Shown: one piece after another, positions 44,291 to 57,012 of the stretch | Layout: each line of letters starts with the position of its first letter | Position numbering within the stretch: the first letter of the stretch is position 1 | Assembly (NCBI GenBank): GCA_023101885.1 | Contig: JALPQD010000930.1 | Location: 62,001-126,000, forward strand | Reading direction: 5' to 3' | DNA from: Typhlomys cinereus | Taxonomy: Eukaryota > Chordata > Mammalia > Rodentia > Platacanthomyidae | Length of the DNA stretch: 64,000 nt | Made by a program: the position numbers and the translations under genes | Notes under the pieces: model-generated | What the model saw: the letters and a program-made list of their open reading frames with translations, nothing else | What the model was told of the DNA's origin: nothing | The model's database searches: none

Positions 44291-46667
44291 TGGGGTAAGA
44301 AGTGAAATAATGTCATGCAAAAGATAGTCCCCTCTTAAGGTCATTTGGTTGGGGAGACAGGAGTCCATGGTAATAAATCAGAAGTAAATGAAGTTGCCTC
44401 TGTGGTCCACTCCAGGAATTGTCACATTGCAGTCAGGTTGGAAAAGTCTTAATAAACGGCATGGCTATGGATAACAGAGGGATGGTGTAAATGCCTTCTT
44501 CAGAGCTGGGCATCAGTCATCACTTTCTCTCATCACCTTGAACAGTCATGAGTGTCCTTACCATTATTCTCTGAAAAGAGACTTCTCTGATTAAGGTCAA
44601 GAGTAGCATTCATCTAGAAGTATAAAAATAAATGTTTACGAAGAAATTTGATATTATGCCAATTTAGCAGAAATCCTGGCCTCCTAGGATCTGTGATCTC
44701 CCAGGCATAAATTTGGATTGGAAATTCTACTAACAGTCATGGATAACCTGCTATGGAGTGAGCCTCAGACCCAATCAAAAGGCAATAGTCATCCTATAAT
44801 ATGCATGTCACTAATGTACAAATGAGTAAATCTTGCTAAATTTGGTATGGGAATTCATAGGCCCATAGTTGTGGAAGACTGTTGATGTTTTTTCTCTCCC
44901 AGACCTCTCCACAACACCCCTGGCTCTGCAGGAAGGAAGCTTCCTGCACAGTAGCAATTCAAGTTCTTTCTCTTACGATCAAAGTGTGTTTTGTCTTCAG
45001 CAATGTGGTCTTACCATTTAGATCTGGTGGACAACTAGGAGGAATGGCAAGAACCTGCATTATTTGGGGGTCCTCTGGAGACACCTTGATCAGCGATTTA
45101 TAAGGACACATCTAACACCTGGCATAGGAATTTTTGATTAGTAACCTATAGCTCCCAAGAACAGTATTTTCTAGTCTCTCTGGATATCTCCTTTGAACTT
45201 TTTAAATTATATTTTTAATTGGGTTGCAAGATAATGGGTTTCTATAGGACCTTTTCGTATGTCCTTCACTTTGTTTAACTTTCTTCTACCTTTGAAAGAT
45301 GTGAATTAGTAATGCTAAGCAATTAGCCTATGAAACATACCATTTTTCAATTCTGCATCTTTTATAATTGATCCTGAATTCAATTCTCTCTCTGTCTCTG
45401 TCTCCCTCTCTCTCTCTTTCTCTCTCTCTCTCTTTCTCTCTCTCCCCCCCCCCATCTACCTACCTCGCATCATCTTTCCCCACATCATTGCTTGCCTACC
45501 TGATCATCCATGGAATATATGCTTTGTAACAGCCTTCTGTACACTTCCTTGTGCACAACCTGCTGCCAAGGAGTTGAACATGATACTTATCACATTGGGG
45601 CAGGTTTTCACTGCTGATAAGTGTCAGCTGTCTGGCAGTCAGGCACAAGGGAATTATGCAAGCTGTTTCTGAGAGAGCCCGAAAGCATGAGGAAATAAGA
45701 ATGGCTAAAGGGACATTCCATTCTCAGGGCCAGCAGCATCCTCAGCCAGAATGAAGACAGCATAGGGAATGCTTAGAAGGACGAAGGAGAAAAAGAGACA
45801 GTACCAGACAGAGGAAACGCTTCAAATGTGAGAATGTAGCCCAGTAATTTATTTGAAGTGATTGGGCCTAGATCAACCACGTTGAAAAGGACATCAGCCA
45901 TGAGAAGGGTTCTTGACGTATAACCTATCATTTTGCTTTGATTCAGTTGATTTCAGAGAGTGAACGAGGAAGTAACGCGTCCTGCCTGTCCCTTCCCCTG
46001 CTGTCCAAGGAAATAGGAAGCACTCTAGGAAGTGCTTGCATTGACTGACATAGCTTTGTCAGAATAGTTGGTGTATTTGTCTCCTTCTCCATCTGTTTGT
46101 CTTTTGCTAGGGATAATATAAGACAACAACATTCTTTCTCCCCCTCTCCTCCCTCTAGGTATATTGATGGACTGGAAGAAGGACAAAGAGTTTGGGAGCC
46201 TCAGTAGTGGTATAGTAGCCAAGGGAGTGATGAGATCCTGCAATGAAGACAGTAGAGATTTCAGTGTACAATTTCAAGTGATCACTAGTCTTCAAGTGTG
46301 GTCAGGGTAATCAGAAGGAAGTATGAAGGAGGGGGAAATCACTAAGCATCATCAGATTTATAAAGCTTCAAGCCAAGGTGTCAAGGTTTGTCCAAATAGT
46401 AAGGAAAGAAAAGTTACACAGGCTAGTGCTCTCATCTCACACGATAGTGGCATGCATAATGAAGTGCGAAGTCATTCCTGTAGGTTGGAGTTCAGCACAG
46501 TGCGCAGCCCTTGTCAGAGGTTGGGATACTCAGGTACTACTGGCATGATAGCTCTTACTCTCAGTGCTGGTGACGCTCTTCAGTGCTATGAAAATCCATC
46601 AAACTTCATGTATTATTGATATAGAATAAGATAACGATAATGCCAGTTACTCACAACATAGCTATTA
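44291..46667. other. No gene seen; a CT-rich tract at 45381-45448
   Basis: Unassigned sequence with a (CT)n/(C)n low-complexity tract. Open frames up to 98 codons (46323-46619) are unsupported. Confidence 0.45.
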
Positions 46668-46682
46668 AATAATACATGATTG

Positions 46683-46986
46683 GGCAGAGGCATGGCTCAG
46701 GGGTTAAAAATCTTGCCTCGAAAGCAGGTCTTGAGTTTGGACCCCGGTCCCATGTAAGAACCATAGGCAGAAATAGCTGTGGCCAGCACTTTCATCCCTA
46801 GTGGGTGAAGATTAAAAATGCCAGATTAAACAAAGCAAAATGGAGGTAGAAGTAACCTAGAATATTTCTCAAAGTCATTCTTGGGTCTCCACAGGGACAC
46901 ACAGTGTCCTTTGATACATACTCACAAACAAGCACACAACACGCATGTCTGTGTGCACACATAAACACACACTAGCATGCAAAAAA
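46683..46986 (+). mobile_element. B2-superfamily SINE, type I
   Basis: Head 'ggcagaggcatggctcaggg', B box 'gagtttggaccccgg', body 'cataggcagaaatagctgtg', 'aagtcattcttgggtctcca', 'cagggacacacagtgtcct' and a CA-rich tail. 15-bp duplications AATAATRCATGATTG at 46668-46682 and 46987-47001. Confidence 0.88.
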
Positions 46987-47151
46987 AATAATGCATGATT
47001 GAGATCTTGTGTTTAATCCTCTTAGTACATTTTGTTCCATGTCAATGTAAACACGAAGTTGTGAATATCTACTAAGGCCCAGATGGTAATTCGATATGGA
47101 TCACATTCAATTTATTAATCTTGTTTGGAGGGCATTGCCATCTGTGGCAGT

Positions 47152-47520
47152 TAGTTTTAGATGTTGATTTGGTAATTGAGAGCTGGGCCTTTAAGTACAC
47201 ATAGGGAGAATTATTTAGTTAACGCAAGCCTTTGAGAAAGTTTGTAAGAGATTGTCTAATTAAATGTGGGAGGCCCAGCCCATAGCAGATCATTCCCTGG
47301 GTGGGTAGATGAGAAGTGATTGGCTTTGGCAGACTAGCATGTTAGATTTACTTGAGTTTTTGCCATTCTCTCAACTCTTCTTGTAGATATGGTATGGCCA
47401 GTTCCCTTGGCTCGTGATTTTGTAACTCTTCTGTCATAATGGACTATAACGTGAGCATGAATAAAACTCTTATTTTCTATATTATTTGGGTCAATATGAG
47501 AGCAAGACAGTGTTTTAGCC
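47152..47520 (+). mobile_element. MaLR-type LTR
   Basis: Starts TGTGGCAGTTAGTTTTAGATG; contains 'gggaggcccagcccatagca', 'ggtatggccagttcccttgg' and 'catgaataaaactcttattt'. The last carries an AATAAA near the 3' end, as expected. Confidence 0.65.
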
Positions 47521-47631
47521 AAATTAGGTTATAAGATCTAAGGTTTATATTTTCTCTAGTATCTGTTAACAATGCTTTATGTTCCTCCATTAATTATTTA
47601 TCCCCAAATGTTTTCTTTTCTTTTTTCTTTT

Positions 47632-47894
47632 ACAGATTTTATTTATTTTTACGAGTGTGTATCAGAGGGCATTGTGTGTCCCTGTGGAGGGCCAAGGGTG
47701 ACTTCAGGAATCATCCTGGATTGCTTCTACCTTCTTTTTGCTTTGCTCTGGGATTTCCCAGGCTCTACCCACCAGGACTGGAAGTGCAGGCCACCGCTGT
47801 TTCTGCCTGGTGTTTTTAGGTAGAACCTGGGATCCAAACTCAGGACCTTCTGCTTGTGAGGCAGTCTTAACCCCTGAGCCATCTCCCCAGCCCG
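47632..47894 (-). mobile_element. B2-superfamily SINE, type I
   Basis: Reversed type I body ('gtgtgtccctgtggagggcc', 'gggtgacttcaggaatcatc', 'tttgctctgggatttcccag') and head ('cttaacccctgagccatctc', 'cccagccc'). This copy is close to what a type I consensus would look like. Confidence 0.88.
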
Positions 47895-47939
47895 TGTTTG
47901 CTTTTTTAATACCATAACAGATGCAGGTTGTTTGCTTGA

Positions 47940-48550
47940 TTCCAGTGTTTAGATCTCTCACTGCTAGTGCATTGAAATTGTGATATGAACTATAGTTATG
48001 TACTGGTTTCCTTGGGATTTTCTTCTTTTTTATTATTTTGTTTTGTTTGCCTGCCTTTCAAATCCAGGGGACTTTTTTTCTTTTATCTAACTATCCTGGC
48101 TTCCCCTCTTACACAAAGTGGAATAAGGCACAAGAGTACATAATCTTGTGCCTGCTCTTCGGGGAATTTTCTTTGATTTGCTCTGCTACTTATTGTCGTC
48201 CTCCTGCTTACTTTAGGTTTAATTTGATTTTCTCTCTAGTTTCTTAGTTGCTATTTTATTTCCCAACATAGGTGTTTAATGCTATGAATTTCCTTCTCAA
48301 CTCTGCAGGGTTATATTCCACAAATACCATTATTCATTTATATTTTAATTTACTTCAAATATTTTAAAATTTACCTGGAAGGTTCTCTTTAATCCATGTT
48401 ATCTAGAGCTTTAGAAACCATTTTATTACTGTTTTCTACTTGATTTTGCTGTGGTTTAAATATGCTTATGATTTCTATTATCACAGATGTGAAGGTTTTG
48501 TTGTGAGAAACCAATGTGTCATCATAAATATTCTATGTGGACTCAAGTAG
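47940..48550. other. No recognisable feature (AT-rich)
   Basis: AT-rich and unassigned. Confidence 0.5.
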
Positions 48551-48553
48551 AAT

Positions 48554-48558
48554 CTGTC

Positions 48559-48600
<42 letters not shown>

Positions 48601-48633
48601 ATCTATCTATCTATCTATCTATCTATCATCTAC
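48554..48633. repeat. (TATC)n / (GATA)n array in two blocks
   Basis: Two pure tetranucleotide blocks separated by a one-base slip (ATCATC). Confidence 0.95.
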
Positions 48634-48639
48634 CTATGT

Positions 48640-49515
48640 GTCACTTTCTACCTATACAAATTAAATGCAACTGATTTATTTTCCAAACTTTTTTTGTACT
48701 ACTATCAAGGTCCTTTTCTCCCTACAGCACTTAATCAGTGGACCAGATAAAGACTTTATATGGAGTGTCCTTGGGTTGTCTCAGACTCACAATAGTTGTT
48801 TCCTAAAGTCTCTTACTCCAGAAACAAATATTCAACATGACAGTTTCACACTTGATTATGTGACTAAAAAGTCAAAACAGTGCAGAAGGGATTATTTTAT
48901 GATGTGGTATGATTATGTCCTACAATAATAATGAGTCAAACTGGGAACAGTCTTATAGCTAACGAGACCACGTTGAATACTACAGATTAACAGAGGAAGA
49001 ATCTGAGGTCAAGATTTATTCGGCCAAGGCGCTACATTTCCAATCCTATTTTGCCTCTACTCTCGGCAGAACAGAGTAACTTACATTATGACAATGTTGC
49101 TGCTGTGAGTATTTTATCAATGAACTCCAGCTCAGCTATAGCTCAGATTGATATAGTAAGTGACCAAAGGCAGGTGGGTAAAATGACTTTGTGTGCTAGG
49201 GCATGCTGCGCATGCATCAGTTCTTAGTCAGGTGTTTCTCCATATTCTTGGATTACCTTTCATATCTTTTATACTGTGATCTTGAATTAAAATTTCCAAA
49301 TTGTATTTGACAATTTCTATTTAGGTTGCTTTTAAATAAGTGGAGTTAGAATCCTATTTATTTTTTGAGTATTTTATCTTCAAGCAGGAAAATGCTATGC
49401 TGCTATAATTTGACAATATGAAAACCATGCTTCAGATTTGACTTTTCTTTTAAAAAGTTATTAACAGAGGCCTAAGAACTTCAGGGTCCATTTTCATTTA
49501 ATCAAAAATAAACAA
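48640..49515. other. No recognisable feature
   Basis: Unassigned AT-rich sequence. Confidence 0.5.
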
Positions 49516-49518
49516 GTT

Positions 49519-49768
49519 AGGGCTGGACAGATGGCTTAGAGGTTAAGACTCTGCCTCGTGAGCAGAAAAGTCTGAGTTTGGATCCCAGATTCCATGTAAA
49601 AACACCAGGCAAAAATGGCGGTGGCTTGTGCTTCCAACTCTGGAAGGCAGAACCTGGGAAATCCTACAGCAAAGCAAAAAGGAGGTACGACAATCCAGGA
49701 TGATTCCCAAAGTCATCCTTGGGACTCCACGAGCACACACTGTTCCCTCTCTCTCTCTCTCTCTCTCA

Positions 49769-49814
<46 letters not shown>

Positions 49815-49825
49815 AATAAATGAAA
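49519..49825 (+). mobile_element. B2-superfamily SINE, type I, with CT and CA tail
   Basis: Head 'agggctggacagatggctta', body 'acaccaggcaaaaatggcgg', 'ggcagaacctgggaaatcc', 'gatgattcccaaagtcatcc', then (CT)n at 49746-49767 and (CA)n at 49768-49811. The tail has the same two-block dinucleotide structure as the copy at 14112-14464. Confidence 0.88.
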
Positions 49826-50289
49826 TTTTAAACAATTTAAAATAAACATACAAATTAAAAGAGCAAGACTATAATGGTATAAACTCAAATATCTTTCTAA
49901 ATATATTTAAAGATTTTTAAACAAGAGGTCTGATTTTGGATATTTAATATCTTCATTCCAATCATCTATGTTCTAACAATACTGAAAAGACTTTTAATTT
50001 AGAAAAGTAATCACTAGGTATTTTCGACAGTTTTCTTTTCTAGCACTTGAACTCCTGTTTTCATTTCAGAGTAGTTTTTAATTTATCCCCAAAGACCTGT
50101 CAGCCTGTGCAGTTTCAGGGACTCCTGGCCGTGTAAGTATGATGACAGTGTTAGTGTGTCTTTCTGTTATTGCACAAACTCTATTTTTCTGAAGTAGCTA
50201 TGAGTAGGATTCTGGGAATTCACAGCAGGTTAACAGTGGCGCTCTCTCTGCATTTAGAATTTTTTCCTCCTAATGACAAGCATCTGAAC

Positions 50290-50440
50290 TTTGGAACTCT
50301 GTCATGGACTTAGGCATGTTCCCTGGGCCTGATTTTCATCCTTAGAAAATAGAGGTCAGAAACATGTCAAGAATAAAAGAAAGGTCGGATCAGAGTCGTT
50401 AAAGGCTTTGCACACAGTCAGAGATGACATTAATGTGTCG
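50290..50440 (+). mobile_element. MIR-like fragment
   Basis: 'gacttaggcatgttccctgg', 'gattttcatccttagaaaat' and 'taaaggctttgcacacagtc' resemble the MIR core in sense orientation. Weak. Confidence 0.35.
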
Positions 50441-51943
50441 ACCGTAGTGTCTGAAACCTGCTAAGCCCTTGGTGAGCAATGAATGAATGAGTAAATCACC
50501 AGTGAAACATGACAGCAAATATTCAGAGAAACAATTAATTATACGTGTAGTGAAGCATCTCACTTTCAACACATTCAACTGGAGTAAATGGAAATGGATC
50601 TGAAAATATATGTAACACTTCTTCCACCCACTCCCTTTCCATGTTAACACCACAGTAATTGGTAATGCAGTGTTCATAAAGAAAGGACTTTTGAAAGTCA
50701 TTTTGGATTCTAATGCCTTCTGTGGTCAAAGGACCGTGGCTGTAAGGATGACCGTTTTCACTGAGGATTGCCTGGTGGCCACCTTGTACCCTCAATTTCC
50801 TATTTGAAAAGCATGTTAAACATTAAGGGGGAAAACCACTTCTTTTCTTTCCCTATAATTACAGCCACATTGGGTTCAATGATGTGGATATACAAGACAT
50901 GAAATGATCTTTTATTTCTCAAACTGAACCTAGCTTCTAGTTCTGAGCATTGATTTTACAATGTGGGCAAAAAAAGGGAAACACTCCAAAGCTTTATTGG
51001 GAATCCCCCTCCCACAAATCCTGGATTTTCCCAAGCCTTCCAGGCAATGCACTGTGCCCAGATATGGACAGGAAGACCGAGGAGAGCACTGCCATCTTAT
51101 TCTAGTCGTCAGTACTCACAAAGAGATTTGCTCATTCCTGTAATCTATGGCCCCCTTAGGCTAGATACATCAAGGCACAGGAAGTTTTGGTTGCAATGCT
51201 TGGATTACATATTTCTAGGTGTGAGCCCTGCCTCCACTCCTGTGTGGGTGTTGTCCCATCCTGGTGCATGTTGGAATATATTTTCTCTTCCATCTCAGCC
51301 TTGCTGGGATGACCATTCATCTTCTTTCCACTCACAACCTTCTGTGTAGCCAGGGATAGAGTCCTCTCTTCACGCTTCTCTTGAGAGCTGAGATCTGTAG
51401 CTTTTAGTGAAATAAAAACAAAAAAATCTGGCAAGAATCTTTTATGGGATAATAAGCCATTGTTCTTTCAGACCAACTCTAGGCTTGAAAGAAGATCAAG
51501 AGAAAGAGAGGCAAAGGAGGTGAAAAAACAAAAGAACACAAACTAAGAATCCCCAACACGCATCTCTGAAAAGCCTATAAAAAATCCACAGGAAACTGGT
51601 GTGGGGGCTGGTGTGGGGGAGTTGTGTGGAGGAACTGAGGTGCTACTGTCTGTGCCCAAGACTGTGGGTAAGTATGCTTGTTCTCTTTATCCAACCAGGA
51701 GATGCTGGTCAGATCGATTCCTATCCTTTCATCACGATGTCTGATCAGGTCACTTAAAATGTGAAATTTCATACTTTTTCTGTTTTCATTGTTCTACTTC
51801 ACAACTCCACAAAAAATAATGGTCAGTAAACACAACGTGATTTGGAAAAGATAGGCATTTAAAATTACATTAAAGTAGCAAAAATCTGTGTGTGACTATT
51901 TGGGCTGAGAACCAGGGGCTTACACTTCCTGTCTAGATGTAGG
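50441..51943. other. No gene seen
   Basis: Open frames up to 128 codons occur on both strands (50963-51349 plus, 51156-51434 minus, 50535-50795 minus), with no supported homology or splice context. Confidence 0.4.
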
Positions 51944-52310
51944 AGTTGAGGAGGTAGCTCAGTGGATAAAGCACTTGTCCTAAAAGCTCGAGGATACTAT
52001 TCTCAGAACCCATGTAGACTCTGGGTCTGGATGGTGGATGCCTGTAATCCCAACTCTTGGGAGACAAAGGTAGAAATTCCAGGACAAGCTTGCCGCTGGT
52101 CTAGTTACCTGGTGAGCTCTGGGTTCTATTGAAAGATCCTATCTTGATAATAAAAATAGAGAATGATCAAAGAGGCACCTCACATGAACTTGAAGCCTCC
52201 ACCCTTACTTGCATTTACCTGAATTTTCATACACGTGTGCCCATACACACATGAAAATGCATTCACATGCAGGCAACACACACGTGCACATGGAAAAAAA
52301 ATGAAAGGGA
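51944..52310 (+). mobile_element. B4-type composite SINE, near full length
   Basis: ID-like head 'ggaggtagctcagtggataa' and 'agcacttgtcctaaaagctc', B1-like part 'atgcctgtaatcccaactct', 'ggtgagctctgggttctat', then the CACACGTG-rich tail and an A-run. Confidence 0.8.
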
Positions 52311-52589
52311 ACTGACTCATTGTAGAGCATTAAAAGCAAAGTTACTGAAATCCATGCCCCTTTTCTAGGAAATCAGGAAGGAAAACTGTGCCACATTGTA
52401 ACAGAATAGTGTTTAGCAATAAAGAGAAGTGAATTTCTGGTATACTGAGTGATTCTCAACTTCTCTCTGATAAGTAAAGAAAACCAAATTTAAAAGACTG
52501 CATAGCAGTTATGGAAGATTTTGGAAAAGGCAGGCTCTTTTGATGTAAGTAGTAGTTATATGACTATGTTTGACAAAAACTACAGTATT

Positions 52590-52715
52590 ATCCTGGCATG
52601 GCAGTCCACATCTATAATCCTAACACTTCTGAGGTTGAGACAGAAGTATTGTGAATCCAAGGACCACATGGGCTAAATATTAACAAGATGCCATCTCAAA
52701 ATTACAAATAATAAT
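52590..52715 (+). mobile_element. B1 SINE
   Basis: 'tcctggcatggcagtccaca', 'tctataatcctaacacttct', 'gaggttgagacagaagtatt', 'aagatgccatctcaaaatta' give the B1 order. Confidence 0.75.
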
Positions 52716-54579
52716 CATCATAATCATAATAAAAATTCCAGTTCTGTATACTAATTGGGTGAATAATATTGTGAGAAGTGAGTTATATCATAATTTTTAA
52801 ATGGCCGAAGGAAACAAAGCTGTTTAAAACTAGGTACTTCACTAATTAAAAAGATCCTAATTTAAAATTATGTGTCATAATTGGAAAAGCAGAATAGATT
52901 AAGCTTCTGAATAATCAACTTCCTTCTAATTTTTATGTACATACATACAATGCATATGACATAAATATATAGATATGTGTAATGCTTGCCTGCTTATTGT
53001 TATAAATGTTAATTATGTGTTCACATACATATGTATAAATATGTGTGATATGAAGTACAGATTGTATGTACATAAACATTCTATCCAAGGAGCCTGGGGC
53101 ACCCCAAATTCCATATTTCCTCAACTAAATAATTTAGCCATTCTGAAATTGAGATTCTTCCTGCAACCAACAAAAGAAAATTGCCAACTTCATGCTGATC
53201 AATAAGTTTTGATGTAGTTGTAATTATCTACTAATGTACACAGTGCACAAGATTAACCTTTGAGCAATTAATATTGACCTTTAATTAGACTTAGGTTTGT
53301 TAAATGTTGTTCAAATTGCTCTCAAAACGATCATACTTGGCTAGATGTTATTATGATTGACTGACATCTGCCAGGCAATTCAACTTACATAGAAAAGACT
53401 GAATCCTGCATTAAACAAGACTTTCCAAAGGTAGGAAAATTCAGATTTCATCTATTGATGTTCTTGCAAATCATCACTCAAGCTCTGAATGTTTACAATC
53501 ACTAAGTATGTCAAGTCCCTAGGAAGAACTACACAGTCAACTCTCTAGATGCACGCTGTAAGGAGCCAAGGTTTCCTGTGGAAAGGAGACAGATCTGGAA
53601 GGCAGAGAGAGGAGAAAGGAACAGAGACCTGTTAGAAAGGAATGGCATTTAGACAGATTTAGACAGCTGTTATCTTTGTTCTGTTTGATAGGGTCACATG
53701 GAGGAGGAGAAATGGATGACAAGGAGAGTATTTAAATAGGTTTGTCTATGCAACAGAAATGAAATCCTTTTTGGGCATGTTTTAAAAGATTGCCCTAAGA
53801 TTCGAATTGGTTTTTGATTATTTCTCAACTAAGATTGGTTTTTCTACGGAAAGTGACACCTTGCCAAGATAGGCCACAGAGAGCCTCAAGTTTTAGGAGT
53901 AATGTCTCTGTCAAAAGCTTTGGGCTGACTTTTAGAAAAGCTGTTTAACTTCCAGTGATATGTAATTTAATGAAGGAAAAGTACAAAACCATTAGCTTAA
54001 CAGAATAGAAAATGCAGAAAAAGATTCTGATATTTTTCAATATAGTTCAGAACTACGCTGTCAATCTTCAAGAGCTACAGAAACCAAGATGATAAGCACA
54101 ATTTATGAAGAACAGCCTGTCACCATGATGCCAGACAAATCTGTCATGGCCAAGAGCAAAGCCAAAGACTGTTTAGACAACATGCCTAAGCAAATCTCCA
54201 ACTCAAACTCTTGCCCATGACACTGAAGGAGAAAGGTTTCCCTGTAACTGTGTGGGTTCATGAACGCTTCCATTGGTTACTAAAAGTGTGCTTGTCCGAT
54301 CAGTTGGTGGCATTTTTCCTTTGAAAAACTGGTGGCAAACAGATCTTAATCTGTTGCATCTTCAAAGTGAAATATAGCAGTTCAAAATAATTCTCTGGAT
54401 ACCATATTTTCCATTCAAGAGACCCTAAAGGGATCTACTATGTATTGTTTTGGTCCTGTTCCTAGTTTTTGGTCTTGTTCCATGATCCCTAACATCCTGA
54501 ACTCCTCTAATTTGGGATCTTGACCTACTTTTTTATATTAAATCCTGTTTTTTGTCCAAATTTTGATGTGTAGCTCTTC
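52716..54579. other. No gene seen
   Basis: AT-rich to about 53220, then unassigned. A 44-codon frame beginning MISTIYEEQPVTMMPDKSV at 54090 is not recognised. Confidence 0.45.
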
Positions 54580-54639
54580 TAAGAAATCATATCAAAAATA
54601 CAATGTAAACACATACCATAAGTAAACATAACACGTGCA

Positions 54640-54811
54640 AATACACACACAAACATACACATAAATATATTTATGTAAACACACACATAAATGCATAAAC
54701 ACCCCATACAAGCACACACATAAACACACATACACATAAATGTACACACATATAAACACACAAACACATTCTCTCTATATATATTTATCTATCATCTATC
54801 TATCTATATAT

Positions 54812-54843
<32 letters not shown>

Positions 54844-54850
54844 CTCTATC
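54640..54850. repeat. CA/TA-rich tract and (TATC)n array
   Basis: Irregular ACACATAAA-type repeats to about 54765, then interrupted TATC/TATA units at 54778-54850. Confidence 0.85.
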
Positions 54851-55052
54851 TCCCTCTTTTTCTCTTCCCTTCTTTTTCATCTTTTATACTGGTTGAATGG
54901 GTACATGTGAGTAAAATAGTACAGGAAAAGAGACAAAGAGAAAAAACAACAAAGTTGTTGACGTCTGTCTGTCCTGTTTTTCCCATAGTGTGACCCTGGG
55001 TACCTGTCTTCAGTGCTATGTGTGAGACCAGAGAAGTGACAATGAATCCCTC

Positions 55053-55466
55053 TGTCATAGTTAAGCACAGATGTCAACTTGACTCTTGAGGGTTTGAGCT
55101 CTGGGCACAGTTGTAGAGAGTTGATAGTTGAGTTAAGCCCAGAGCAAACCTGAAGGAGATTGTCTTGCTGATGGGAAAGACCCAGCCCATGGTGGGTGGG
55201 ATTAGGCCCTGGATAAATCAGAGAGACCTGGTTGAGAGAGTTGGCATCCTTCTGTATACTTGGCCAGACATGCTGGTCTGGCAAGTAAGGATTGTCCATC
55301 TCTCAGCCGTTATGGTGGCCAGTTCCCTTGGCCCTGGTGTTGGTGTGTGCTCTCCCGTCAAGCTGGACTAAGAACTGTAACCAGATTGTCGTAAGAAAGT
55401 AAACTCCTTGCTCCCTTAAGCTGTGTGATGGTCATTTATCAGCAACCATGCAGGCAGACTGCAACA
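55053..55466 (+). repeat. 5' LTR of the MaLR-type element (414 bp)
   Basis: Starts TGTCATAGTTAAGC and ends GACTGCAACA. A degenerate poly(A) signal (AGTAAA) lies about 70 bp before the end. It has 4 and 10 bp that the 3' LTR lacks. Confidence 0.9.
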
Positions 55467-55471
55467 AAATT

Positions 55472-55490
55472 TGGTACCCAGGAAGTGGGG
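55472..55490 (+). promoter_or_regulatory. Primer-binding site, tRNA-Leu type
   Basis: TGGTACCCAGGAAGTGGGG, five bases after the LTR, equals the ERVL/MaLR tRNA-Leu primer site with two single-base insertions. Confidence 0.75.
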
Positions 55491-56595
55491 TGTTGCCGAT
55501 AAATCTGACTATGTGGATTTTGTGGCTTTTGAACGGTTCTGCTGGACAAAGTTGGAAATTCTTGAAAATTTTCACTTTGTGGATTTACAAAAACCGTTCT
55601 TCAGCGTTTAGTGGGCCAATTGCTGAGAGACATTGTTTGAGCCCAATTTGTGATAAGGGAAACAAGGAATTTGGTAAAACTGAATATAAGGACGATGGAC
55701 TGGTTTGCTTGACAGAGGAGAGGTATGTTGGCAACTTTGGAGGTTTGGATGTGCAAAGGGTAGGCTGTTGGACAAATGAGTATCAGTGAGGGAAAACCTA
55801 GTGACTTGCACTGAGACGGTGGAGGACATGGAAACCACCGTATGGCAAGTTCGTGGTTTGGAAGCTCAGATTCCTTCAGGGGGCAAAAGCCCAAGTTAAA
55901 GCTGTTTCTTGCCCTTTGCAAGTTTGGTTGCCTAGAAGAGAGGCTTTTCCAGCGTCAGCACGTTGAAGTTGGTGCAGCTGTGGCTCCAGTGGACTAAGCT
56001 GCATTTCAACTTCTCTTCGGAATCTGGCAGCGTCCCTCAGGTGATACTGGTTTTCATGTACTACTGAAGGGTTCATGGAGAGCAGCTAAAGCTTGGCACC
56101 AAGTGGCAGGCGTAGAGTCCTGCAAGAGATGGTGAAGCTTAAAGCTGCAGAGGAGAACCCAGAGTTGTGTGTGAGATGCCAGAACTGTGGGATTGCTGCT
56201 GAGGACGACTGCGAGTGGAGATTCAGCCTGGTTCAGAGGAACTCTGCTCTTACAACTTCGAGCTGCAAACAGGGACTGAGAATGCCTCGAATCTTTGAGC
56301 CGCCTTGATTACATAATGAGCAGCAGAAGATGGACACTGAAGTACAGGATGCGGTGATTTGCTGGACTTTGTTCTTTTTAATGTTTTCTTATTAAGATCC
56401 TTCTGTTTTAATGTTTTATCTGTTTTAAAATGTTTAATTTAAGTTTAAGAAACTTTGAACTTTTAAAATATTGGAACTGAAGTTTTAATGAAAGAACATT
56501 TTAAATTTGTCCATGGAATGTATTTATATTTTAACATCTGTGGGGACAAGGAAAGGTTACAGTTTAAAAGTGCTATTGTTTTTGTGTCAAGTTGA

Positions 56596-56607
56596 CAAGG
56601 GGTGGAG
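56596..56607 (+). promoter_or_regulatory. Polypurine tract of the MaLR-type element
   Basis: AAGGGGTGGAG immediately before the second LTR, where plus-strand priming is expected; interrupted by one T. Confidence 0.7.
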
Positions 56608-57007
56608 TGTCATAGTTAAGCACAGATGTCAACTTGACTCTTGAGGGTTTGAGCTCTGGGCACAGTTGTGGAGAGTTGATGGTTGAAGCCCAGAGCAAAC
56701 CTGAAGGAGATTGTCTAGCTGATGGGGAAGACCCAGCCCATGGTGGGTGGGATTAGGCCCTGGATAAATCAGAGAGACCTGGTTGAGAGAGTTGGCATCC
56801 TTCTGTATACTTGGCCAGACATGCTGGTCTGGCAAGTAAGGATTGTCCCGTTATGGTGGCCAGTTCCCTCGGCCCTGGTGTTGGTGAGTGCTCTCCCATC
56901 AAGCTGGACTAAGAACTGTAACCAGACTGTCGTAAGAAAGTAAACTCCTTGTTCCCTTAAGCTGTGTGATGGTCATTTATCAGCAACCATGCAGGCAGAC
57001 TGCAACA
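56608..57007 (+). repeat. 3' LTR of the MaLR-type element (400 bp)
   Basis: Same ends as the 5' LTR (TGTCATAG...GCAACA). Two small deletions explain its shorter length. Confidence 0.9.
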
Positions 57008-57012
57008 CCCCC

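Larger units (their letters stand above)
55053..57007 (+). mobile_element. Complete MaLR-type LTR retrotransposon, non-coding
   Basis: Two LTRs in direct orientation flank a 1,141-bp interior. The order is LTR, tRNA-Leu type primer-binding site, interior without gag or pol, purine tract, LTR. Flanking 5-bp sequences are CCCTC (55048-55052) and CCCCC (57008-57012), a four-of-five match consistent with ERVL-type duplication. The interior starts like MaLR interiors ('tttggtacccaggaagtggg'), and its frames (113 codons from 55448; 106 on minus) do not resemble retroviral proteins. MaLRs are known to lack coding capacity and to borrow ERVL machinery. The LTRs differ by nine substitutions (about 2.3%) and two small deletions, so this is a fairly recent insertion. 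Confidence 0.88.

Noticed and set aside
48514..48750. Frame with repeated SIYL peptides, also 61896-62183 on the minus strand
   Set aside because: GATA/TATC microsatellite translations.
54877..55299. 140-codon minus-strand frame, and similar frames at 56629-56943
   Set aside because: Antisense or sense read-through of the two LTRs of the MaLR-type element; the recurrence of the same peptide text comes from the LTR duplication.
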